The position numbers and the translations under genes were made by a program. Below are positions 50,990-64,000 of a stretch of DNA of 64,000 nucleotides, piece after piece. How positions within the stretch are numbered: position 1 is the stretch's first letter; each line of letters begins with the position of its first letter. Location: assembly GCA_018398805.1 (NCBI GenBank), contig JAGFBZ010000855.1, positions 682,001 to 746,000 of the forward strand. Direction: 5' to 3'. Source of the stretch: Hirundichthys speculiger (lineage: Eukaryota; Chordata; Actinopteri; Beloniformes; Exocoetidae). The notes under the pieces were generated by a model that was not told where the DNA came from, searched no databases, and saw nothing but the letters and a program-made list of their open reading frames with translations.

Positions 50990-53815
50990 ACGTTAGAAAT
51001 TACTGCCAGAGAGGACTGCTGAAGGACACATTCACCCTCCACAATCCCACAAAAAAAAAAAGTCTGCTATAAGATTAAATTGCATATACATACTAGATGG
51101 TTATGCTAGATAATGGCACTAACCTGAATGTAAATGCAAACAAAAAAAAAGAAAAAAAAGGAAATAAATGAATATTTGCTCATTTATTATTGGCTCATAA
51201 ATCTCTCTAAAGGTTTTCTGTGTTTTATATTGTAACTATTCATCCCATCTGTGGAATTTAGTGCACAAGTTGACTTATTCTCTACTTCATAGAGAAACAG
51301 CAAACCATCTTTCCAGTTTTTAACGATGTGTTGGACAGGTTATTATGTTTTCTTTGCTTGATGCATGCCAATAATTTGACCCCTCTGAAACACATTAACA
51401 TCCTTTCCATGACAACAGGATGTGTCTTCCAACATGGTTCTTTAAGAAATGAGAAGCTACTCAGTCAGGGTTAAATAACTAATAGCTAACTGAAACATAA
51501 TCATCCATGCAGTCATTATGCAATGGGAGGCTCTTCAATGTACACACACACACATACACACTAGGAGATTTGTTCCACATAAGTTTCTGAGATTTATGAA
51601 GATCCCAAAGCCACCTCCACTTGACAGCTGCTCTCAAATGCGCAGTCTTGTACCCAAGGTGCATTTGGAGCCTGAAGACTGTGTGAGATCGTTCAACTTC
51701 TTTCGCTTCTCACTTTGTCTCTGTGTCATCTTCGTTCATGTAAACATAGCTGAAATCATTGCACAGATGTTGTCTTTTACTTATGTACTGTGATTTTGCC
51801 AGATGTCTCTATGTTTTTACAATTTATAATTATTTGGATGTTGCCCACACCCTCACACGGGATCTGATCTGAGTCGTTTACCCGTCTCATACAAGAAACA
51901 GAAAAATGTGTGAATGAGTGCAGCTTCAGTGATAATTTACACCCAGTGTTTGTGAACACAGAGAGTTGGAGTGGACCAAACAGGAGTCAACTGCTGGCAT
52001 AGTACAGCATCCCCCAAACCCATAGATACTGGGTTAAGATTCCCTGTTACACTGGTATTGTCACTATAATGCAGCATGTAGACTACTCTGTTGATTATTC
52101 AAATATTTGAAAAATGCAATGTGCTGTATGTTTCTCAGTCACTGAAGTACTGGGTCCAAATTGCTTGATGACAGTTTTTCTCAGAAACAAATCTGGGTCC
52201 TCTGGGGCTGCTGCCCTTCATGTTTTAGGCTATATGTTTCCCTGCACCAATATACCTGATTTAAATAAATGGGTCCCCTTCAATTTGTCAGTTAACATCT
52301 AAAACATGGATTAAGGAACAAGAGATAAATATCTTGATAAATGGGGCAGATTTGTTTTCTTTATTTTTTCCCTTATTTACATTTAACGTTAGTATTTCAT
52401 TTTGTTAAACAGCTAATTGTACAAGATACAAAGATAGTGAAGTTGAGGTAGCAGTGAAGAAGTGGGGTGAAACATGCAGTCCTGTATCATCTTTGGCAAT
52501 GCAAATTTATACTGTAAATGAAAACAGCAAGTCATAAAAATAATTCTCTCTTCAAAGTTTCTGTATGTTTTGTTTTGCTTTTTTCTATTAAACATCTATC
52601 AGTCACACAGCAATAGATTATTCTTCCAACCTATTAATTCTACATATAACAAAAAATATGTAAGCAGAGGAAATGACAAATGAGAATGCTGTCAGACTTT
52701 TTTCCTCTCTCTGTTTTGCCTGACTCATTTCTCAGTCAACATTTGCATTTTACCAGCTCAGCAAGTTCTGCAAAAAATTCTCTCCATTGTTTAAAACCTA
52801 CATATTGAGGCTCCCTTACAGGAAAAAAAAAGAAAGAAAAGAAAAAGGTCAGTGGGGTCAGATTCAGGAATTTTTGCTAACTTTTTGTTATGTCAAGAGG
52901 GTCAAACAGGCTCCATGCAAGTACCTGAGGTCTTTGCGCACATAAATTTCATCATTCTCCAATCTGTACTCTGCACAGATTCAGCATCAAGTATTTACTA
53001 TTTCTTTTGTTAGCCGGTCTGGTGTCTGGTACTCTGGTTCAGGATGACAGTGATGCCAAACTATAGAGTAGCCTATTTCCTCCCTTTAAACGGCCTAAAA
53101 AGCTACTAAACAATTTTGAAGATTCCTTACGGTTGAAGAGTCCAAGTTTTTTAGAATATTAGAAAATAAATAATTTCTATTCATTCCATATTTAGTTTAT
53201 TCTATTCCATATAGCACTGGTCTGGCGCCGTTATCCGTCCTTTCCTGAATTACTTGCAATATAGTGAAGTTGCTAAAGTTTAAATCATTTTTGCAGTTGA
53301 GTCTTGCATTGTGAAAATATTTCTCTTCTGATCTTGAGGAGTGGGTACAGTCCAAAAGAAGGTTAAAGTCATAAACATACCTCAGTGGAGTTTAAGTGTG
53401 ATCACTTGCATAATTTCAAAAAATAAAGTGTAAATTTCTTATACTGTGCCAGAAAAGGGAAAAACATAACCCAATGAATATAAATGCATAGTTTATATCA
53501 GAGCTATGAGTAAAGGGTTTGCCCCCTGTGAGTTCAGTGCGAACATCAGAATGCTCACTGTGACAATGCTAACATCCTGTCAACCAGGTAAGTTGGTATT
53601 TTTCACTTAGTGGAATTTTGCATTTAAAAACATTTCGTTTGTATGTTACAGCTTTCACATTTATTTTGTTCACATAGAAAACCACTGGTCTTGACCTACT
53701 TAAAATGTATCTGATGGAGGTACAAGATGAAAACATATCAGATGACAAAAATTAGATGATCGTGAGCCACATCCCCTCATTAAAGCTGAAATACATGCTG
53801 GAACATTTCACTTAA
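50990..53815. other. intergenic, no gene recognised
   Basis: AT-rich sequence with a decayed fragment of the 23448-type MITE family at about 52190-52300 (ctgctgcccttcatgtttta). No exon or intact element was identified. Confidence 0.5.
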
Positions 53816-53824
53816 GAAATCAGG

Positions 53825-54005
53825 GTTTAGGCCACTCGGTGGCACAGTGGTTAGGGCAGGCAGCCCATGTACAGAGGCTGCAGTCCTCATGCAGCTGGTC
53901 GCGGGTTTATCTCCCGGCCTGCATGACCCTTTGCTACATGTCCTCTCTGCGCTGTTTCCTGTCTCTCCTTCACTGTCAAATAAAGGCAACTTGTGCCCAA
54001 AAAAA
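53825..54005 (+). mobile_element. tRNA-derived SINE with target duplication
   Basis: A-box-like tggcacagtgg (53840-53850) and B-box-like ggtcgcgggtttatctccc (53898-53916) lie in a tRNA-like head, followed by a body (ctttgctacatgtcc, gtttcctgtctctccttcac, aataaaggca) and an A-rich tail. aaatcagg flanks both sides (53817-53824, 54006-54013). It is not a functional tRNA. Confidence 0.85.
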
Positions 54006-54193
54006 AAATCAGGATTCACCAGTGACCATGATGTGCTTATAAACTGTAGTATTAGTACAACAAACAAGATTTGAATATTTTAGTGTGACCTGAACAACAT
54101 TGCTATTCTTTGAGCAATGTTGCCATCATTGCGAAACTCCTGTCTCACTCCCTCAGTGTTTTGTCAGAATTGTTGCAGATTTGCTTTAATCTC

Positions 54194-54196
<3 letters not shown>

Positions 54197-54258
<62 letters not shown>
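54197..54258. repeat. (TA)n microsatellite
   Basis: About thirty TA units, directly abutting the Tigger-like element that follows. Confidence 0.95.
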
Positions 54259-54262
<4 letters not shown>

Positions 54263-54887
54263 GCTGGAGCCCCCCGAGCCTAAATAATGTGTTTAAAATA
54301 TGTTTAAAAATCCCAAAAAAGTAGCGAGACACTGCAGCGAAACAAGACAAAGGCTCAACTGTGGTCGTTCTGTTACCTTCACAGCCTCTGGTCTCCGAAC
54401 CGTAGTAAAGAACCGCTGGTATTGTGCTATCTTTGGCTCGTAATTAGCGGCTAACACGCTAACAACAACGAAACAAAAAGTCCAGTTTTCTCTGCATGGA
54501 ACGGACACTTTATTCTGGCACTGCAGGAACTTGTAACATCACACAGGTTGTATTGTTGGGCTCCTGACGGTTAACAGAGAATGTAAATCTATACACGCTG
54601 AGCTGCTGTTTATGCTCACTCCACTTTTCATCTAACCCCGTTTTCTTCTGCCGTCCCACGACACACACACTTCATTACCCATAAGGCCACATCATTACCC
54701 ATAAGGCTACCTTCTTAAAGGGGCTAGGCTGCCTCACAACATTTCTTCACTGTGAGAGAACGCGCACAACATCCTGTGATGTTTCTGCGATTTTTAATTT
54801 TTTTTCAAATTATATTATATATTTCTGAAAAATCCACGAATAACTAAAACCGCAGAACTTAAACCACGAATTGGCATGGGATTACTG
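54259..54887. mobile_element. Tigger/pogo-like element, left end lost in (TA)n
   Basis: The right end ccacgaattggcatgggatt-ACTG followed by TA (54888-54889) resembles Tigger-type termini. The internal ccacgaataactaaaaccgc motif is typical. The left terminus is not visible and the TA array takes its place. Confidence 0.5.
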
Positions 54888-54918
54888 TATTGTTCCTTCA
54901 GAAAGGTAGTTTTCCCAA

Positions 54919-55010
54919 CAGGGCCATTTCTAGCTTTTTGGGGGCCCTATGCAAGATTCTCTTTTAGGGCCCATATTTTGTAAAACTACAGTGTGATGGG
55001 TGATTGTGTT
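54919..55010. mobile_element. hAT terminus, relative of 47437-48307
   Basis: CAGGGCCATTTCTAGCTTTT followed by gggggccctatgcaag. A partner end was not found with confidence; gggggcccctggtggcttgg at 58628 may be its far terminus. Confidence 0.5.
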
Positions 55011-56183
55011 GTTGAAAAAAATAAAACATACTTCTATATTAATTAAACCCACCCATGACTATATATGTATCTGAGCAAGACTGAAAATAAAGACTTGGCA
55101 ATGACTAGATTTTAGTGAATTTTAATTCATTGCATGCAAGGGGCCATAGAATCTGCACAGCAAAATATCAGACTGATGAAAAATTAGCACAGATTGATTT
55201 GAACAAACCGTTTAAACAGAGAAAGAAAGAGTATATCAGACAAAATATAAGTGCTACATGGACAATAGCCTTGCAGCTGTGCAGAACAAACGTGAACTGA
55301 TGTTTCTGCCATAATACTGTCTAGGACCACGAACTATGAGTACATAGTAAAATCATAGGTACATAAAGTGAAATTATAGAAACATTAAATGTCCTATAGT
55401 GGCTATGGAGGCCCTGTGCATCTACAGAGTCCACATATGAAAAACCCCCAGCTCTGATTGTTGCTATATTGGTTGTACTGAATGTTACTATACAGCCAGA
55501 ACTTTAAGTTAAGAATGTTTAATGACTTCAGTTGCTTTAAAATGTCTTTGATATTAAGTCGAATTATTAGATTGGTGAAAATAAATTATAGATTTAAAAA
55601 AAAAAAAAAAAAAAAACATTTTTTGTTCCTGGGGGGAATCCAGTTAAAGTTTACTTCATGGTTATTAGTTATCACCTCGTAATCAACCTGCATATCAAAA
55701 TAATAGTAGCAGTCCTTATTAAATTGTTCAAAAAAAGTATTTAAAAAATCTTAAGATCCTAGAGCTTCCAGGTTAGGAAGTTCTTAAGACCCCTCTGCTT
55801 CAATGCCTGGACCTCCAAAATATTTTAGAATTGTTCCTGCAAAGACAAAGCTCCTTAGGTTACCAAAAAGCACATATTCCTGTTTTATAATTCCAGTGAT
55901 GTTCACTAATGCAGAAATTTAGAATCTGTTTTAATATTAAACTTCGTAATGTAAAATGGGATTTACCCAATTAACCTTTAAGAGGTTTCTACATTTATTT
56001 AAACATTGTACTTGGTAACATAATTAAAAAGAAAAAGGATAATTGAGTGATGGGCACTATATGATAAAGTAGAAATATCATAGTTTGCATTCTACTTTTT
56101 AAGTTTCTGATATTATGGTTCTTTTGAATAAATCAAAATACATCAAAAACCTAACTCAGCTGTAGGAATGGAGGGAAGATTGT

Positions 56184-56560
56184 TCAATTCAATTCAATTC
56201 AATTCAATTTTATTTGTATAGCATCTGTTAGAATGACAATTGTCTCTAGGCGCTTTACAGAGACCCAGAACATGATCCCCGAACAAATATCATTAACTAA
56301 AATTATAATATTAAATCCAATCAATGATAATGGCAGGTAAAAAACTCCCACATAGGGAGAAAAAAAAAAACCTTTAAGCCAAACAGAGGCAAGGAAAAAC
56401 TCCACTTTAAGAGGAAGAAACCTTGAGCAGGACCTGGCTTATAAGGGGGGACCTTCCTGATGAAGGCCAGCCGGGTAAAGGAAGAAAAAAAGAGGGAGAC
56501 AGGACAGAGAGGTGAGTCACATAAGTGGCAAATATCTGAGAGACAACTTCCACTGGACAA
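56184..56560. repeat. abundant teleost dispersed repeat beginning with (AATTC)n
   Basis: Five ATTCA units, then ttttatttgtatagcatc, ctaggcgctttacagagac, gcaaggaaaaactccacttt, and aggaagaaaccttgagcag. This order is a familiar fish dispersed repeat; I cannot assign its class with certainty. Confidence 0.65.
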
Positions 56561-58001
56561 TGACACAGCAGACATCTGCACAACACACCCTCCTTCCCTG
56601 CTATAATCTCACTAAACTAATCTGGTATCACTCACTTCAGTCACTCAGTCTCATAGAAGGACAGTTTTATTTTAGCTAGTTTCATGAAGCAAACAATAAA
56701 GCTGGGTTTAGGAGCATACAAATCCCAGCCAGCTAACTCATGTTTATCTGAGGCAAGCTGAGCTAGCTGGTAATGTGTCTATTTCCTCATAATTTCTGCT
56801 CTTTTTCTTTGTTGTTCAGTCCCTAATATCTATTTTTCTGTGGTCCTGAAAGAGTGAGTGGATCTGTGGGCTATGCACCAAGAGCAAAGGAGATAAGACA
56901 GAGCAAGTCTGCCGGACTGCTTGTTTTTCTCACACACAGAGTCACAACAGAGTCCAGAAACACCTGCTATTTGGCAGGATCCCTTCAACATTTGCAACAA
57001 GATCAATAGAACCTGTTAGGCTGTTTTCTAGATTCACCTGAAAGTATCCATAAAAGCTCATTGGGTGAAAATGTTCGTTTTGAAGTGACGTAAATAAGCG
57101 GACCTTTAAAATCTGATTTGTTCGAAAAATTTGCAGTAAAATAAACCATATTGTATGTAACCAATGGAATTGATACATTGGTTACCAGATACCTGGAGAG
57201 AGAAAAAAATGGGCATATCCCTGAGTTGACACTCCCATAAGAAACTAATTATAAACCGGAGCACAGATTGAAAAGTTTCAGTTATTTCCTGCTGGGTAAC
57301 TCGGGCTTTGAACTCTTTTGTATTGGAGAAAATAAGCTTTCTTGTGCTTCTCAACCTTGTGTGAGTTCCAGTCTTCATTTTTCCCAGCTGCAAGTCTAAA
57401 TTTTAAGATCAGACTTAGTTACATTGTAAACTTTTGAGAGAAGAAGATGCTGACAAGGCGTGGAACCTCAGGCTAAAATCAGATTTCAGATGACAACCGG
57501 CCCAGATGAGTACATCCGAGGATCTGCCGCCTCAAGTGAAGGACACATAACAAACTTGCTAAAAACATTGGTGCCCCATCCACCGTTCATCACAAACAAA
57601 TACCTTTACTTTTATCCTTTTTTCTCCTTCTGTTTTCTTCTTGCTTTTTCTGCCCCACTAGAATATGATCCAATAATACTATTTGCCATGAGAACAAATC
57701 CCCTAATTGGGGGACTCTAAGAAGCACTTAGCAAATACAGTGTGAAGCAGTTCAATAATTATGGAAGATAGTGATGTTGGAAATCAAACTAAACAGCAGA
57801 ACCTGGAATACACAACTGTATAAGACTTTTATATATGCCCCTAACACAATTCAAATAACAACTAAATGAATTATCACATATTAAACTAAATACAGCACAG
57901 CTGTGTGAACCAAACAGGACATTTGGGCTTTCGCAGACCCGGCTTATTGTACAAAACAGCCGACCAGCACCTCAAATGAAAGCTGAGACTCCAAAGATTC
58001 G

Positions 58002-58211
58002 CAGGGTGTCCAAAGTTGGTCCTCGAGGGCTGCTGTCCTTCAGGTTTTAGATGTTTCCCTCCTTCTTCACACCGTGATACAAGTGACTGTGTCATTAACA
58101 GACATGTGCTGACCTTGATGGCAAGATGATGATGGCCGTTAATTAGCATCAGTTGTGTTAAAGCAGGGAAACATGCAAGAAACATGCAAGGACCAACCTT
58201 GGCCACCCCTA
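58002..58211. mobile_element. hAT-type MITE, family of 23448-23671
   Basis: CAGGGTGTCCAAAGTTGGTC at the left, inverse of TAGGGGTGGCCAAGGTTGGT at the right. The interior closely follows the 23448 copy (aagatgatgatggcc, gtgttaaagcagggaaacat). Confidence 0.75.
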
Positions 58212-58722
58212 AGCCATATCATACCAAAGTATCAGAGAGATTAAAGCCAAAGAATACCAAAAACAAAATCAACTTCGCCAAAGTGATAGCTGCAAAATTT
58301 AGCTTTGCCATTCTGTTATCTATTTTACCTGTAAATCACATTAAAGTTGTTAGACCAATGTCCTGACTTACACTTCAAACCATTCTGGGATCTCTGACTG
58401 GTTTTAGGACCTTGGGGAAAGCATCACAGTTTCAGTTTCAGGTTTTGACCATGGACTAGATGTAATTATGCCACAATATCATGAGCTACAGCTTATCGTT
58501 CCATCTTTTCTTATTTATATCCTACATTTGTTTTATAATATATAAGCGATTTAATAAACACACAAGACAGCTGCAGATAAAGACAGGTCGCTATAATTCT
58601 CCTTAAATATAGCCGAAGATATCATTTTGGGGGCCCCTGGTGGCTTGGGGCCCTGTGTATTTGCATAGTCCCCTATAGCAGAGCAATCACTCACCTTGGG
58701 TATGGGAAAAGCACCTGACAGC

Positions 58723-59607
58723 CAGTGTTGTACCTGAACGCATTCATTGAACGAAAGTTCACGAACTAGTTCATATTTTGTGCGAAAGTGAACTTAACGG
58801 GCTCTCTTTCCCCTTAATTTGGGCAACTGTGAACGACACTCTTTCAAAGTTCACGCACGGTCAAAACCGTGCCAGCTTTCCAGCAAACCCCATTTAAAAT
58901 ACACCACAAATGAGCCTAATATGTATCTTTGGAAAGCAATCAAACATGGCAACCTGGGCTGTCCCTTCTCTCACGCTAACAATTGCGTCATCAAATGTTT
59001 AAAACAAGCATGGAGGAAGATGAAAGCTGCCATCGCCCAGAGCCGGAGGAGCGCCCTGACTCCCGGGGGGGATTGAAATATTGAAATGGGGGAAAAAAAA
59101 AACATTTGCACCTGAAGTACCTGTTTTTGTCTTATAATAAAGACCATTTGGCAACAGGTTTTTTCTCATATTTTTAAGAGCACTGATTCCCAAAGTGTCG
59201 GCCGCGGCCCTCTGGAGGTACTACAGGTGGGCCGTGAGAGGTCATTAAAATTAAACATGTTTTAAATTTTCGATCTTTGTTAAAAATGTTCTGAATTACT
59301 GTAAAATATTCATGACATTATTTAAAAAACATTAAGAAGTAATAAAACAAGCCAGTTAAGTTTTTCTACTGTCATTTTAACTTATATGGGCAGTGGCAAT
59401 CATTTTGACAAATAATTGCTCGCAGCAACATTAAAAAAGAATAAGAAAAAAATGACTAAAAATGAACTATTTAGTTCATTTTTTGAAATGGTGAACTGAA
59501 CTAGTTAGTTTTGATTTCTGTGTGCTATGAATTCAACTTGTTCATTTTAATTTCTGTGAACTATGAATTGAACTAGGTCATGTAGAAAGTGAACTTGCCC
59601 AACACTG
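58723..59607. mobile_element. non-autonomous hAT element (885 bp), perfect 8-bp target duplication
   Basis: CAGTGTTGTACCTGAACG at the left is mirrored by the right end (inverse CAGTGTTGGGCAAGTTCACT). ctgacagc lies immediately outside both ends (58715-58722, 59608-59615). Subterminal gaactagttca and gttcacgaac-type palindromes recur. No transposase frame. Confidence 0.9.
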
Positions 59608-59619
59608 CTGACAGCACAA

Positions 59620-61149
59620 GTCAAGATGAGGAAATACTACAGTGTAATAGATTGTACACAGTTTAAATAGGAAATGTTTACTCGTATCAATGTTCAGCGC
59701 CATGCAAATATATGTAGTTCTTCTAAATATGGTTCTTCTCCACGGTGGAGTGAGCCAAGTGTCATTTCTAGCTAAGATAGCTATGACTCACAAGCCTCTT
59801 TCTAATACCCAGTACCTCCATCACTCACATCCCACTCGGTTAAAGAAATATTTCACAGGAACGGTATATTGCTTTCCCAACCGTGTCAAATGAATTTTGG
59901 TGCTACCATCTTGGTACATTTTGTTGTGAACAACCAGAATTCCAGCAGTTCATTGCTAAAAGCACCCCTAAAAATCTCCCTGAGCAACCTTCTGTAATGT
60001 GTTTTGTCAAAGTCTGTTTGGACAAAGGCATATACAGACAGCTCACAGCAGGGTTACTGGAGCCAATCAGAGTTTGTCCAGCTTCTCCTCAATTACTCAC
60101 AGACACCAGTTTATGTTACTGCTTCTCATACTCTGCCTCAGTCCAAATATGGATTAGAAGTGCACCAAGTATGACTACTCCTCTTTAAGGACAATTTCTA
60201 ACAAGAGGAGATGAGATGAGAGGGCAGATAGTGCATGGCTTAAATCCATCCAGGAGGACCAGAGTGTCCAGCGTGTCTGGTTTGGATAGCAGCCTCTTAT
60301 CTGTATACACCACGGACGCACACGTACACACATGTACACACATGTACACACACACTTGGCTGTGCTCTTTGGTCAGCATGGGGTCGGAGGGGAATAAATA
60401 ATGCTGTTTTTGCTGTTGGTGTCTCAGGTTTCCCCAACACACACTCAGATTTCAGAAGGAGGGAGTACCCCGCTGGCAACCACACACACACGCACACACA
60501 CACACAAACACTCAGAAACACCAGTCAAGTGCACATTCACCTATAAACTTTGATTTGTCCACACTACATTTCCCCTTTCATTTTACTAAACAGACTTGTT
60601 TTGAGTTCAGTGCACACACAGTTCAAAGTTGGCTTCTCAGGTTAGTTTTGAAAACTAACCTGAGAAGCCAATCATTAAAAATCTTCAGTGTCAGAATAAA
60701 GAAGTTCAAAAAACAGTGTGTGGGGGTTATGTGGAGATCGTTAAGACTTCTTTCAGCTGCAACCAGCAGCAAGTTGAATCCTTGGTCTTTATTTAGACCT
60801 GGACATTGAGGCCCAGAGACATGAACTCCCAACCCACCTTTTAATGAAAGCAGATCATATGTCAGATGTAGGCTTAAAGCGTCATTTTAAAAATCAGAAA
60901 CACCAGAACAGTTTTCTTTTATATTATCAGCAGTGGTGCTGGCCATGCTCTTCTCAATGTAAAGCTGAATTTTCGCCTATATGAAGTTGCAGAGCCTGCT
61001 TCTCATCACTTTTATGCATCTATAACCTTCCCTCGTTATAGATGCTGAACCTCCTCCCCAACTGGATGTACTCCCATATCTTGGAATTACAATCTCTTCC
61101 CATTAAGTTACCCCAACACTTTCCTTTTTGGGGATACTGGCATGTATGA

Positions 61150-61150
<1 letters not shown>
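59620..61150. other. intergenic DNA upstream of vcl
   Basis: No exon recognised. Contains (CA)n arrays at about 60,305-60,354 and 60,482-60,510 and the perfect palindrome at 60629-60671. Distal vcl control elements may lie here but none was identified. Confidence 0.45.
60629..60671. repeat. 43-bp perfect palindrome
   Basis: The arm TTGGCTTCTCAGGTTAGTTTT (60629-60649) is exactly the inverse complement of 60651-60671, with one unpaired G between them. Confidence 0.97.

Positions 61151-64000
<2,850 letters not shown>

Noticed and set aside
53830..53935. Functional tRNA gene
   Set aside because: The pol III boxes belong to a SINE with A-tail and target duplication; the acceptor and anticodon arms do not fold as a standard tRNA.

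Overview
The window reads as a nuclear chromosome segment from a teleost fish, probably a percomorph. It is AT-rich, its genes are split by GT-AG introns, and it is full of fish-type DNA transposons (Tc1/mariner, hAT, piggyBac and Harbinger-like relics, short foldback elements), a tRNA-derived SINE, LINE tails and microsatellites. There are no bacterial operons, CRISPR arrays or phage genes. I assembled the exons by hand using splice sites, reading-frame continuity and remembered vertebrate protein sequences; no alignment was run.

Layout: (1) 189-1651 may be the terminal exon and 3' UTR of an unidentified + strand gene. (2) spef1 (+, 1829-6126, 7 coding exons, 236 aa) encodes a ciliary microtubule protein and has an RFX X-box just upstream. 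(3) 6131-10020 is mostly featureless intergenic DNA. (4) erlin1 (-, 19860-12177, 11 coding exons, 334 aa) is followed by a probable 2.1 kb 3' UTR. (5) chuk/IKK-alpha (-, 32320-21585, 21 coding exons, 734 aa) lies tandemly upstream of erlin1. (6) 32.9-43.6 kb is a transposon-rich intergenic region. (7) plau, a urokinase-type plasminogen activator (+, 44497-46711, 10 coding exons, 390 aa), has one kringle and a trypsin-like domain but no EGF exon. (8) 47.3-61.2 kb is intergenic DNA with several hAT elements carrying perfect 8-bp target duplications and a GC-rich island. (9) The first coding exon of vinculin (vcl, +, 61552-61719) is followed by intron 1 to the end of the window.

erlin1-chuk and plau-vcl are each adjacent pairs in mammals, but on the human map they sit in two separate parts of chromosome 10q. 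Here they lie in one 50 kb stretch with spef1 beside them. The genes have unrelated jobs: axonemal microtubules, ER lipid-raft/ERAD scaffold, NF-kB kinase, extracellular protease and cell adhesion. They are not a pathway cluster.

I found no convincing undescribed multi-gene system. The most unusual signals are the EGF-less plau with Ala at the chymotrypsin-190 position, two GC-AG introns that reading frame requires, a pair of nearly identical 175-bp hAT MITEs with perfect target duplications, a roughly 500-bp internal module shared by two transposons with different termini, a solo LTR nested in a Tc1 element, a GC-rich island open on both strands, and a 43-bp perfect palindrome upstream of vcl.
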